Source of the DNA: CAVTWD01 sp963738325
GTDB lineage: Bacteria > Actinomycetota > Acidimicrobiia > Acidimicrobiales > Ilumatobacteraceae
Assembly: GCA_963738325.1 (NCBI GenBank)
Contig: CAVTWD010000017.1
Coordinates: 62,001 to 126,000, forward strand
Direction: 5' to 3'
DNA length: 64,000 nucleotides
Below the pieces are notes generated by a model that made no database searches, was not told the origin of the DNA, and saw only the letters and a list, made by a program, of their open reading frames with translations. The position numbers and the translations under genes are program-made. Positions 46,528-55,984 of the stretch are shown here, piece after piece (position 1 is the stretch's first letter; each line of letters opens with the position of its first letter).

Positions 46528-46824
46528 TCAGACCCAGCCGTCACTGCCGTCAGGATCGTCGATGGTGCGCTCGCGCAGCGCGGTCGTCTCGGGGTCGTCG
46601 AGCAGGGCGCCGGCCTCCTCCATCTCCTCCACGTCGACGTCGCCGTCGCCTTTCTCAGCACCCGAGTACTCGAGGCGCGTCTCGTCGAACGATGTCTCGT
46701 CCTGCTCGGCGGACTCGTCGGAGATTTGATCGGCGTCGGACAGCGCGAGCTCCTCGTCGATCTCGGCCGCCTCCGCTTCGTCTCGTTCGACGCCGTCTTC
46801 GTAGTCGTCGAGCTCGTCGCTCAT
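46528..46824 (-). CDS. Small acidic protein (MSDELDDYE family), copy 1
   Basis: The 98-residue protein is strongly acidic with no membrane segment. It begins MSDELDDYEDGVERDEAEAA and has AEQDETSFDETRLEYSG and GDGDVDVEEMEEAGALLDDP. A GGAGGGG site precedes the ATG. It is clearly paralogous to the gene at 57542-57805: the N-terminus, the DET-FDETRL-YSG block, GDGDVDVEE and LDDPE are shared. The role is unknown; its composition suggests a disordered regulator or stress protein. Confidence 0.7.
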   Translation of the reverse strand: MSDELDDYEDGVERDEAEAAEIDEELALSDADQISDESAEQDETSFDETRLEYSGAEKGDGDVDVEEMEEAGALLDDPETTALRERTIDDPDGSDGWV

Positions 46825-47090
46825 CGTCGCTCCCCTCCGTGTCGCTCGAGCGGCGAAAGCCAGCCGAGCTTCACCGTACTGGCTGGCGCCGCCACGCTTT
46901 CGAGCGACGCGCCATCCGCTGGGCGCGCCGACCGCCCGCCCAGCGCTGGACGGCTAAGACGGGAGCACGCCGCTGCGCGCAACGCCGACGATGGGATCGC
47001 CGATGACTGCATCCGTGAGCACGTGGGCCAGCGCCCGCGAGCGCCGTCGCCTGATCGTCCGCTCGGCGTGAGGGCTTGAAGGGGATCGAT

Positions 47091-47225
47091 ATGGTTGATG
47101 TGGTCGCCGTGGTCGATGAAGGCTCGGCAACACCTCCTATCTCGACGACCTCGGTGACGGCCGAGCGCTGGTCATCGATCCCGCCCGCCATCCCGGAGCC
47201 TACCTGAGCGTCGTGAGCGTCCTGG
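47091..47225 (+). pseudogene. N-terminal stub of an MBL-fold hydrolase
   Basis: The ATG at 47091 gives MVDVVAVVDEG. After restoring one missing base near 47120 it continues LGNTSYLDDLGDGRALVIDP then ARHPGAYL. That is the start of rhodanese-associated metallo-beta-lactamase-fold proteins. The HxHxDH motif is never reached, so only a stub remains. Confidence 0.5.
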
Positions 47226-47658
47226 CCCGCACCACTTCATCCCTGCCGGGGCGACGCCATAACAACCGCCTTCAATCGATTATCGAGCGCCGCGGAGTCC
47301 GGCGAGGAATGGCACTGGTGGTCGACCGGGCGCTCGACCGGCGTTGATCTGTGGCCTCGCCGCGTCCACTTCACAGTCGGTCAGTTCCGCCGCTCGGCGC
47401 CGGCGCCCAGACACCAGTCAGCACCGAACAGCAGGCGGTAGGGGATCGCGCGCGGTTCTCGCGCGCCTGCGACGGCGTCGGGCAATGGCCGTTCGGGTGG
47501 CAGTCAGCGGCGCGGCGCCTGTCGACGGCCCCGACCCCCAGCGCCAGTTTGCGGCGCTTGTGGGACCTCGTCACTGCCGACCGCACTGACGAGCAAGGCG
47601 CTGCGGCCATCGCCGCTCCCAACCGGCGGGAGCCTCATTCCAGAGTGATCGTGCAGGC
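47226..47658. other. Intergenic stretch
   Basis: No coding frame resembles a known protein. The stretch ends at the stop codon of the SDR gene. I see no RNA gene or repeat. Confidence 0.35.
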
Positions 47659-48477
47659 TCAGGGTTGCGCCATCTCGGCCTCCCACGCCTCGTGGCCGGC
47701 CTGTCGGAACGCCTGCACGGCTGCCACCGCGTCGTCGCCGACGAGCACGCACGTCGGCGACGACGGGTTGTCGACTGCCCCGACGATCGCGGCGGCGACG
47801 ATCGCGGCATCGGCACCCTCCAGCGATGCCGGCAGCGATCGCGTCGTCGACCTCGCGGACCATCGCCGCGTACGGCGACATTGGATTGATAGCCGGTCGC
47901 TTGGGCGGGTCGTAGATGTCGGTTGCGATGAACCCTGGCTCGACGGCCACGACACGCACGCCCGTCGACGCCAACTCGGCCTGGAGTGATTCCGAAAGAC
48001 GGCTCAGGAGGTGCTTCGTCAAGCCGTAGACAGCGAGGCCCCTGCCGCCAGAAACCGGGCGCCGAAGGAAGACAGATTCACGATGACGCCCGAGCCCTTG
48101 GCCCGCATGTGCGGTAGGACGGCCTTGAGGCGGAAGGGCCCCCAGAAGTTCGTCTCGAAGGCGGCACGGGCGGCGACCTCGTCGAGCTCCTCGAGCGCTC
48201 CGACGGGTCCGGGGACCCCGGCGTTGTTGACGAGCACGTCGATGCCGCCCTCGGCGGCGATCACGCCCGCCACCGTGCGTTTGATTGAATCGCCGTCGGT
48301 GACGTCGAGCGCTTCGATCACCACGGGGAGCGCCTCGGCCTTGGTGAGGTCGCGTAGACGGCCCCCATGCGCAGGATCGCGCATCGTGGCGTAGACGCGA
48401 TCACCTCGTCGCGCGAAAGCCAGTGCCGTCGCGAAGCCGATACCTGCCCGGCAACCTGTGATCAGGACGACGGCCAT
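47659..48477 (-). CDS. Short-chain dehydrogenase/reductase (two frameshifts)
   Basis: From the ATG at 48477 the protein reads MAVVLITGCRAGIGFATALA (cofactor loop), then VLVNNAGVPGPVGALEEL and GVIVNLSSFGARF. The YGLTKHLLSRLSESLQAELA segment follows in a second frame, and ADAAIVAAAIVGAVDNP in a third. Breaks lie near 48025 and 47825. The expected Tyr of the YxxxK motif falls at the first break. It looks like a single NAD(P)-dependent oxidoreductase gene with indels. Confidence 0.7.
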
Positions 48478-48727
48478 GCCCCACCCCCGGTCGGGCGGCG
48501 AGGCTATCGCCAGAGCGAACCAGCGATCTGGCCACGGCCCTCGATCCGCCGATGAGACGCCTCTGAGCGCTTGTCTGTCGCGCAGCGTCAACCTCTGTTG
48601 GCCCGTCTTGGCGTGACGAGCCGTTGCTTCTTGAGCCGTGTCCGCGTCGAGCGCGAAGCGGCGGAGCCGACTCCGGGCGCAAGCGGAATCGCCGGGGCGG
48701 CGCCCTCGCGGTGCCTACGCTCCGGCG

Positions 48728-49131
48728 GTGGCGGAGGTCCGGGAGGCAACACCGAGCGACGTGCCAGCGGTTGTGGCGCTCCACGCGCTGGTGGCTGCCG
48801 AGAGGCGTTGGATCGGTACCGAAGCTCCGGTCGATGCGGAGCGGTTCGAGCGCTTGTTCACCGAGGCCATCCAGTCAGACGAGTCGCAGCTGCTGGTCGC
48901 CACCGATGGGGACAGGGTGGTCGGGAACCTTGGCCTTCACCCGACGACGCCCGGGTCCTCGGTCTTGCCAGGTCGATCGATCCTGCCTACCGCGGTCAAG
49001 GCATTGGCACGGAGCTCCTGTCGGGCGCCCTCACATGGGCCCGTGAACAGAAGCCAGTTCACAAGGTGGAGCTCGAGGTGTGGCCCCACAACGCCGTCGG
49101 GCTGGCCCTCTATGCGGCCGGTCTGGGGTGA
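48728..49131 (+). CDS. GNAT-family N-acetyltransferase (frameshifted)
   Basis: The GTG start at 48728 gives VAEVREATPSDVPAVVALHA. The acceptor region SQLLVATDGDRVVGNLGLHP follows. The acetyl-CoA loop is in another frame (SIDPAYRGQGIGTELLSGAL) with HNAVGLALYAAGLG after it. The break is at about 48945-48975. The C-terminal strand is short, so the end may also be frameshifted. The substrate is unknown. Confidence 0.65.
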
Positions 49132-49259
49132 TCTGGCGCAGCGTTGGAGGCATGGAGGGAACCCCTGCGTGGTTGGGACGCGGGCGCCTACCAGGCAATC
49201 GAGGCGCTCGCCAGCGCGAGCGGCCAGCGTGACCGAGTACGCGTCGACCGGACGGCGGT

Positions 49260-50417
49260 TCAGCGCAGAAGGCGGAAGAAGGCGCGAAGCTCGGAGACGA
49301 GAAGCTCAGGCTCCTCCAACCCCGCGAAGTGTCCCCCTGAGGGCATCTCCGCCCACCGCTGGACGTTGTAGTAGCGCTCGGCCCACGGTCTGGGTACCCG
49401 GCGTACATCTCGAGGAAAGATGGCGCAGCCGGTCGGGACCTCGATGCGTCGCGGCGGGGACGGGGTGGGGTTCGTCTCGTGGGCTCGCTCGTAATACAGC
49501 CGCGACGCTGATGCGATCGTCCCGGTTACCCAGTAGGTGGTGATCTCAGCGAGCAGTTCATCCTTGGTGAAGCTGTTCTCGACCTCGCCATCGCAGTCGC
49601 TGTAGGAGCGGTACTTGTCCACCAGCCAGGCCGCCAGTCCGGCGGGAGAGTCGTTCAACGCAAAGGCGAGGGTGTGGGGTCGCGTGCTGTTGATCGGCAC
49701 GTGTACGACGGTGCCGTTGGCCTGGTGCGCCTCCCAGTCCTGCAAGCCTCTTCGGTCAGCTTCGGACAGGACCTCGCCGTCGGTGTCCTGGGGCGGCTCG
49801 CCCAGCGGCATGGTCAGATGAAGTCCGCACAGGTGCAGGCCTTGGTCGGCACGCGCCATCTCGGTCGTGATGATGGCGCCCCAGTCGCCGCCTCCCGCCC
49901 CGTAGCGCGCGTACCCGAGGTTGTCCATGAGCAGCGCGAAGGCTGATGCGATGCGCCGGGGGCCCCAGCCGGGCTCGATGGTTGGCCCCGAGAACCCGTA
50001 GCCGGGGATCGACGGCGCCACGACGTGGAAGGCGTCGGCCTCATCACCGCCGAACGCCACGGGATCGGACAGCGGCCGGATGACGTTCACGAACTCGAAG
50101 ATCGAACCGGGCCAGCCGTGGACCAGCAGGAGCGGAAGGGCGGCGGGACTGGGCGACCGGGCATGGATGAAGTGGATGGGCTGTCCGTCGACGGGGATCT
50201 GGAACTGATCGAAGGAATTGAGGATCTCCTCCTGGGCCCGCCAATCGAACGTCGTCCGCCAGTACTGGCACAGCTCCTGCAGGTAGGAACGGCTCACCCC
50301 AAAGGTCCACTCGTTTCCCTCGAAGTCGTCGATGAAGCGCGTCCTCGCGAGTCGGTCACGGAGGTCGACGAGCATCTCCTCGGGGACTGCCACGGTGTGG
50401 GGCGTGCAGGACTCCAC
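49260..50417 (-). CDS. Epoxide hydrolase (alpha/beta fold, EHN domain)
   Basis: AAGGAGG five bases upstream supports the GTG at 50417 (VESCTPHTVAVPEEM), giving 385 residues, the normal family length. The EHN domain is N-terminal (FIDDFEGNEWTFGVSRSYL). The hydrolase core has HGWPGS (oxyanion hole), the nucleophile Asp in GAGGGDWGAIITTEM, and the catalytic His in GGHFAGLEEPE. It opens epoxides to diols in the cytosol. It stands alone on the minus strand. Confidence 0.88.
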   Translation of the reverse strand: MESCTPHTVAVPEEMLVDLRDRLARTRFIDDFEGNEWTFGVSRSYLQELCQYWRTTFDWRAQEEILNSFDQFQIPVDGQPIHFIHARSPSPAALPLLLVHGWPGSIFEFVNVIRPLSDPVAFGGDEADAFHVVAPSIPGYGFSGPTIEPGWGPRRIASAFALLMDNLGYARYGAGGGDWGAIITTEMARADQGLHLCGLHLTMPLGEPPQDTDGEVLSEADRRGLQDWEAHQANGTVVHVPINSTRPHTLAFALNDSPAGLAAWLVDKYRSYSDCDGEVENSFTKDELLAEITTYWVTGTIASASRLYYERAHETNPTPSPPRRIEVPTGCAIFPRDVRRVPRPWAERYYNVQRWAEMPSGGHFAGLEEPELLVSELRAFFRLLR

Positions 50418-50751
50418 GACGACCTCCTTCACGGGCCGGTCAGGCCAAGGTAGACCGCGGTCGCAGCGCGTGCGGTAGGCGTCGGCAGTGCCCACGACCC
50501 CCAGCCGACCGCCCCACCACAACCGTCCCGGACTATCGATCTGCCGCTCGGCCCGGCGCTCGCAACAACATGCTTAGGCGCCGCCCGCCGAAGGCCCCGG
50601 GGACGTGCGTACTGGTGGGTGTCGTGCATCAGCCCGATCGCTCAGGAAAGGTAGCGGGCTTGTCCACCCCTCGGCGGTGGGTGATGTCGGGAACGGCGCC
50701 TTCGAACGAGGGCGCTCTTCGGCGCAACCGTTCATGGCCTTGACCTGGCCG
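50418..50751. other. Intergenic DNA
   Basis: This is the gap upstream of the epoxide hydrolase and downstream of the SWIM gene. It should hold the hydrolase promoter. No gene or repeat is recognised. Confidence 0.4.
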
Positions 50752-51595
50752 TCAAGGGGTGGCGTCCTTCTGGCCGCCCTCGACGAGGGTTGTGTAGATG
50801 GGGTCGAGCAGGTCGGTGACCGGCACGCCACGCACCTCGACAGCCAGGGGTTCGCAGCGACGCAGGACCGCAGTTGCATCGACGGGCGGGTCGGCCAGGA
50901 GCACGGTGTCGACGTCGATGGGCGTCTCGGGCAGGGGCGCTCCTGGGGTGAGAGGCCACCAGGGTGCGATCTCACCGGGTGGGGTCGGCGCGCGGAGGTG
51001 GCCGAGGAGCTGGTCGCGGCTGCGACCACGCCACGACAGCAGGATCCATGGGTCGTCGTCGAGTCGGTCGGCGAACACGTAGAGCACGGCCGCGATGTGC
51101 TTGCAGGGGTTCTCCCCGTCCGGGCACGAGCATGCGGCTCGCAGGTCGCTCCAGCGGTGGGGTAGGAGCGTCACGCCTGCGCTCTCGAAGACGGCCTCGA
51201 GCTCTGGTGGGACCTCGCCGGCGATGAGCTGGGCCACGAAACGCGACGCGGGACCGCATCGCCGCCTCGATGTCGGTCCACTGGGTCTCGGAGAGCGCCG
51301 GCGCCACGACGGTCACCATGTAGGGGGTGCGGCGCGAGCCCTGCACTTCCGCGACGAGTAGGCCGGGTTGCACATCGAAGCTGACGAGCTGACCTTGGCG
51401 GGCGTAGCGGCGACCGCGCTGCATGCCGCGCCCCAGCCCGTACGAGTCGAGGAGCGTGACAAGTCGCCGCGACCACCAGGTGGCCGCCATGTCACCGCGC
51501 TGCTTGGAGGTGGCAATACCGGCCTGAGTGGGGATCGGTACCGAGGCCGGGTACTTTCGCCACAGGTCGTCCCAGCCGCGTCCCCGTGCTGCCAT
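50752..51595 (-). CDS. SWIM zinc-finger protein (frameshifted)
   Basis: The N-terminal part reads WWSRRLVTLLDSYGLGRGMQ then GRRYARQGQLVSFDVQPGLL. The second part, in the +1 frame from about 51235, holds the SWIM motif CSCPDGENPCKHIAAVLY (CxC...CxH). The protein starts 3 bp downstream of the SNF2 gene stop on the same strand. The SWIM/SNF2 pair is a standard actinobacterial combination, and the SWIM protein probably binds nucleic acid for the helicase. Confidence 0.82.
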
Positions 51596-51598
51596 CAG

Positions 51599-54223
51599 TC
51601 AATCCTCCACGGCGTCAGCACGCAGCGCCAGCACGTCGCGCAGCTCGTTGGTGGACAGCTCGGTGATCCATGCCTCGCCGGCGCCGACGACCTTCTGCGC
51701 CAGCGATCGCTTGCGGCTGATCATCTCGTCGATGCGCTCCTCGATGGTGCCGGTCGACACGAGCTTGTGGACGATGACGTTGCGGTGCTGCCCGATGCGG
51801 TAGGCGCGATCAGTGGCTTGATCCTCAACAGCAGGGTTCCACCAGCGGTCGAAGTGCAGGACATGCGACGCGGCGGTGAGGTTCAGACCGGTGCCGCCGG
51901 CCTTCAACGACACGAGCAGCACGGGTGGACCATCGACCTCCTGGAAGCTGGACACGAGCTGGTCGCGCCGCCGGCGGGTGAGCCCGCCATGCAGCCAGGG
52001 AACCTCCACGCCGTACCGCCGGGACAAGTAGGGCGCGAGTGCCTGTCCCCACTCGGCGAACTGGGTGAAGCACAGCGCCTTGTCGCCTGCGGCGAGCAAC
52101 TCCTCGAGCAGCTCCTCGGTTCGGCCCAGCTTGCCCGAGCGACCGGCGAGCGTGGAACCGTCCTTCGCGAAGTGGGCCGGGTGGTTGCACACCTGCTTGA
52201 GCTTCATGATGCCGGCCAGCACGATCCCCCGACGGTCGATGCCCTCCGCCTCGTCGGCTTGGGCGAGCAGCTCGTCGACCACGGCCTGGTACAGCGTGGC
52301 CTGTTCCCGGGTGAGCAGGCAGTGCTCGGTCTGCTCGATCTTGTCGGGGAGGTCGTCGATGATGCTCCTGTCCGTCTTCAGTCGGCGCAGAACGAACGGC
52401 GAGACAATGCGCTGCAGCCGGTCTGTGGCCGCGGCGTCGAAGTCGCGCTCGATCGGGACGGCGAACCGCTCCTTGAACGAGACGGCACTGCCAAGCAGGC
52501 CGGGATTCAGCGCCTGCATGATCGCCCACAGCTCGCTGAGCCGGTTCTCCACCGGGGTGCCGGTGAGGGCGATCCGGCGTGAGGCGCGAAGGCGGTGCAC
52601 GGCCCGGGCCTGCGCCGTGTACGGGTTCTTCACCTGTTGGGCCTCGTCGAGCACGAGCCGGCCCCACCCGACCCTGTCGAGCTCGGCGATGTCCCGCGCG
52701 ACGAGCACGTACGACGTCAGCACCACGTCGAACCCGGCCACCCGCTCGGCCAGCGGTGCGTCGTGGGACCGAAACCGATCAGGGCCGTGGTGGACAAGCA
52801 CGCTCACCGACGGGGCGAAGCGCTCCAGCTCGCGCTCCCAGTTGCCGAGCACCGACGTCGGACACACCACCAGCGTCGGACCCCCGACCGGGTCGGCCAA
52901 CACGGCCGCGATGAGCTGCGCGGTCTTGCCCAGACCCATGTCGTCGGCCAGGCAGGCGCCCAGACCGAGCCGTCCCAGGAACGACAGCCAGCCGACCCCC
53001 CGCTCCTGATAAGGCCGGAGCCGGCCCACAAACGCGTCCGGTGTCGGCACCGGGGCAACCGTGGCGTGCATGGCGTCATCGAGCAGAGTGCCGAGCCAGC
53101 CGTCGGCGGCCACGCCCACGACCGGCGCTCCGCCCGGCCCGACCAGCGCGTCGAGTCCGAGCCCAGTGCGCACGAGCTCGCCCGCGGTGGCCTGGCCCGG
53201 CGAGCCCGCGTGGGCGAGCAGGGCAGCGATCTCGTCGGGACGAACCTCGACCCACATCCCTCGCAACCGCACGAGTGAGCGCTTGGCATCACCGGCGCGG
53301 CGAAGCGCAGCGAGGTCGGCCTTCGTCAGCTTCCGGTCTCCAAGCGCCGCCTCCCAGGTGAACGACACAATCGCATCGAACCCGAAGCCAGAGGCCACGA
53401 CGGCGGTGTCCGATTTCCCGACGCGAGTGGTTCGAGCCCGCAACCCCAGCCGACCGCGGTTGGTCCACCAGCTCGGGAGGAGAACGGCGATACCGGCTTC
53501 GGCCAGTAGCGCGACACGGTCGCTGAACAACCCGACCAACGCGGCGCCGTCCAGCGTGGTGCGGTCGGGGACCTCCGCGTCGAGCAGCCCAGCCAGCTCG
53601 GGAGCGATGCGGGCCATGCGCCCGAGGCCACCGAGGAGCTCCTCGAGCACGTCGGCACCGAACGGTGAGGCACCACCCCAAACCTCGGCCACCGAGACGA
53701 CGAGGCTCCGTTCGTCGACGTCCTGGGCGAGCGCCTCCACCTCCCACCGATCGGTTGCCGAGGTCGGCTCGTGGATTCGCAAGCACAAGCGGGCCCGGCC
53801 CAGCCCCACCACACCCGAGCGCACCCAATCATCCAGGGCCGCGGCGAAGGCCCGTACCTTCCCAGGGTCGAGGGACGACGAAAGCCACGGGTCGGCGGAA
53901 GTGAGTGACCGCCACCAGGCGTCGGGGACGGTGCGGCGTCCAGCCCGACGATCGAGCAGCGTCACCCCAGCCCCGACGAACCTGCTGCGCACCAACCGGT
54001 CGACCTCGGCGCTCAGCTCGGCCGCGACCCGAGCATGCTCGGCGGGCTCGTTGCCGTCCAGCAGCGACACGAGCAGGACGCGGTCGGATGCCGCGGGCAG
54101 CGGCCACCACCACGAGCGAGCCCGACCGTCGGCGCCGACGGTGAGCCCGGGGATGACACGGCCATTGGCTGCGAAAACCTCGGCGACGCGGCCCATCGAG
54201 AGCTCAGAGGCGACGGCTACCAT
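51599..54223 (-). CDS. SNF2-family helicase (HepA/RapA-like)
   Basis: From the ATG at 54223 the protein is 874 residues. The N-terminal half is the SNF2-associated domain. The helicase core includes RPYQERGVGWLSFLGRLGLG, Walker A DDMGLGKTAQ, motif II DEAQQVKNPYTAQA, LTGTPVENRLSELWAIM, and in lobe 2 SLKAGGTGLNLTAA and DRAYRIGQ. It is a dsDNA translocase that remodels protein-DNA complexes, probably in repair or transcription recycling. The frame is intact over its whole length. Confidence 0.92.
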   Translation of the reverse strand: MVAVASELSMGRVAEVFAANGRVIPGLTVGADGRARSWWWPLPAASDRVLLVSLLDGNEPAEHARVAAELSAEVDRLVRSRFVGAGVTLLDRRAGRRTVPDAWWRSLTSADPWLSSSLDPGKVRAFAAALDDWVRSGVVGLGRARLCLRIHEPTSATDRWEVEALAQDVDERSLVVSVAEVWGGASPFGADVLEELLGGLGRMARIAPELAGLLDAEVPDRTTLDGAALVGLFSDRVALLAEAGIAVLLPSWWTNRGRLGLRARTTRVGKSDTAVVASGFGFDAIVSFTWEAALGDRKLTKADLAALRRAGDAKRSLVRLRGMWVEVRPDEIAALLAHAGSPGQATAGELVRTGLGLDALVGPGGAPVVGVAADGWLGTLLDDAMHATVAPVPTPDAFVGRLRPYQERGVGWLSFLGRLGLGACLADDMGLGKTAQLIAAVLADPVGGPTLVVCPTSVLGNWERELERFAPSVSVLVHHGPDRFRSHDAPLAERVAGFDVVLTSYVLVARDIAELDRVGWGRLVLDEAQQVKNPYTAQARAVHRLRASRRIALTGTPVENRLSELWAIMQALNPGLLGSAVSFKERFAVPIERDFDAAATDRLQRIVSPFVLRRLKTDRSIIDDLPDKIEQTEHCLLTREQATLYQAVVDELLAQADEAEGIDRRGIVLAGIMKLKQVCNHPAHFAKDGSTLAGRSGKLGRTEELLEELLAAGDKALCFTQFAEWGQALAPYLSRRYGVEVPWLHGGLTRRRRDQLVSSFQEVDGPPVLLVSLKAGGTGLNLTAASHVLHFDRWWNPAVEDQATDRAYRIGQHRNVIVHKLVSTGTIEERIDEMISRKRSLAQKVVGAGEAWITELSTNELRDVLALRADAVED

Positions 54224-54556
54224 CGGCCACCCATCATGGCGGGTCCCGGCTCGCCCGATCGCCCACCGGGACGCGACCAAGGCTGAGGCGCCTCCCGGTC
54301 ATCGACGCCGCAGCAGCACAGCACTGACGCCTTGGCCAACCCGCCGAACTCGACCCGAGCACCGTCATCCCCAAAGGTCCACAGCAGGTAGCCGCGCCTT
54401 TCCGGCCTTGGGCCACAAGAACACGCGATGTGCGTACCGCGCCGTGCACGCGTGTCGGCCGGGACTATCGACACCGAGTGCAGCACCGGCCCTCGACGCA
54501 CCGAAGTCGAACAAGCCGGATTCGTCCCGTGAGCTGGACCTCTGCGAGGGGTCAGT
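54224..54556. other. Intergenic DNA
   Basis: This stretch lies upstream of the SNF2 gene and should contain its promoter. No gene is recognised. Confidence 0.4.
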
Positions 54557-54868
54557 TCAGGGCAACTTCGACGCCAGGATGTCAGCGGGGAGAATCTCGG
54601 GCTGCTCACCGAGGAGGCGGTCGGCGTTGGCCATCAATGCCTCGGCGATCGGGCCCTCGATGTGAGCCTGGCGTGCCTCGGCGTTTGGGAATGCGTCGAC
54701 GATCCAGAACGTGGTGTCGTCGGTGCGGAGCGCAAACCAGACGATGGTACCGGCCTCGTCGTTGGCGAGGTCGACTGCGCCAGTGAGGAAGCCGGCCACC
54801 TCGTCGGCGCTGTCGGGCTTGGCGACAAGCTTGGCGACGAATGCATGGGTGAGTGCCACCGTGGACAT
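54557..54868 (-). CDS. ABM-domain protein (putative quinol monooxygenase)
   Basis: From the ATG at 54868 the protein is 103 residues: MSTVALTHAFVAKLVAKPDS, then GTIVWFALRTDDTTFWIVDA and HIEGPIAEALMANADRLL. This is the ferredoxin-like antibiotic-biosynthesis-monooxygenase fold, usually dimeric. Members oxidise quinols or act in small-molecule tailoring. No partner gene is adjacent. Confidence 0.8.
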   Translation of the reverse strand: MSTVALTHAFVAKLVAKPDSADEVAGFLTGAVDLANDEAGTIVWFALRTDDTTFWIVDAFPNAEARQAHIEGPIAEALMANADRLLGEQPEILPADILASKLP

Positions 54869-54969
54869 GCCGCGACCGTACGGCACGGATTCGTTGACGA
54901 GAAACAGCTGACACGCTGCGCTCGGCGTACGCCATGCGCGCCTCGCCGGCAACGCTTGGGCTTGTCCTC

Positions 54970-55473
54970 TCACATGAGCGGGACCTCCGTCGCCCGCGCC
55001 ACGCCGGGGGTGAGCTCCCAGATCGTCACTGCGGTGACGATCGTGTCGATCATCAGATCAATCGATGACAGCTCCCGCAACGCAGCTTCCATGGCCGACC
55101 GCTCGTCGAATCGTCCGACCGTGACCTGTGGTGCGAAGCCATGCGCCGATGATCGATGCCTGGCCAGCGGTCCCGTGTACTGCCGGGCGTGAAGTCCAAC
55201 GATCGAGTCGGAGCCGGTCGTGATGCTTGCCCCGAGATGATGGCGTCGAGCGGGACGATGTGCCCCAGCCGGAGAGTGAACGGCGATGCCAGCACCACCG
55301 AGTGCTTCGACGTGGGATCGCAGGGTGTCATCGACGATGTCGCTGTCGAAGGGGAAGACGATCGTGACATGCGCGGGAAGCTGTCCGGCGAAAGGGTCGT
55401 AGCGCAGCCGGATCGCCTCGAGCATGGCCATCACCTCGCCGCGAGGCACCGCCACCACGGCCCGCAGGGTCAT
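54970..55473 (-). CDS. 2'-5' RNA ligase-like 2H phosphoesterase (compensated frameshift)
   Basis: The first HxT motif is in LPAHVTIVFPF. The second appears as GFAPQVTVGRF, where Gln replaces the usual His. The middle of the frame is poor, and the expected FTLRLGHIVPLDAIISGQ lies in the +1 frame between about 55245 and 55290. Two opposite indels therefore seem to cancel. The protein would hydrolyse or ligate 2',3'-cyclic phosphates if both histidines were present. Confidence 0.65.
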   Translation of the reverse strand: MTLRAVVAVPRGEVMAMLEAIRLRYDPFAGQLPAHVTIVFPFDSDIVDDTLRSHVEALGGAGIAVHSPAGAHRPARRHHLGASITTGSDSIVGLHARQYTGPLARHRSSAHGFAPQVTVGRFDERSAMEAALRELSSIDLMIDTIVTAVTIWELTPGVARATEVPLM

Positions 55474-55984
55474 GACCGCCGACCCTCATCAACCACGCTC
55501 GTCGACAGTAGAGCGCCATCACGAAACCCCAAACGACGACAAGCGTGCGCACCATCGCGTGCGTGGCGACGAAAGGCACCAGCGAGTGTGACGCCGGGAC
55601 ACTCTCGGCTCTCGAGCACTCGAATCCGGCGGCTCGAGGTCACGTCATCCCCCCAGCTCTGTACCCTATTCCCGCAGCTTCGGACCTGACCGAACGAACC
55701 GCCTCTCCCTCGGGCCAACTTCGACCGCGCGCTCCACCAGCCGCCACTGGGCCGCCCAGGCGAGATCCAGCATCTCCAGGGGGCCTTCCTACATCTACGC
55801 CATCCTCATGGACTCCCGCATCCGCCAACACGACAGGTAGCGGCGCCTGTCCGGGGGGTAGAGCCACACTCTTGCGCGGGCGGGATGCGCCACGTTGAAA
55901 GGAGCGTCGAGCGGGACCCCGTCATGGTGCCCGGCTGCGCGCCTTCGCTGCTGGTGCCCTGCGCCGTGGCAGGTGCGGCGTCGA
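55474..55984. other. Intergenic DNA with one dispersed repeat
   Basis: No gene is recognised. The stretch holds the hairpin repeat at 55832-55851. Confidence 0.45.
55832..55851. repeat. Dispersed TAGCGGCG hairpin repeat, copy 2
   Basis: This is the best-formed copy: arms GACAGG and CCTGTC around the loop TAGCGGCG. The arms are perfect complements, so it can fold as a 6-bp stem with an 8-base loop. Confidence 0.6.

Noticed and set aside
51400..51420. A sixth TAGCGGCG repeat
   Set aside because: It lies inside the SWIM gene, matches only the core and has no pairing arms.
53061..54665. 534-codon plus-strand frame opposite the SNF2 gene
   Set aside because: It has Ser/Arg/Pro-rich shadow composition with no domain, while the opposite strand encodes an intact helicase.
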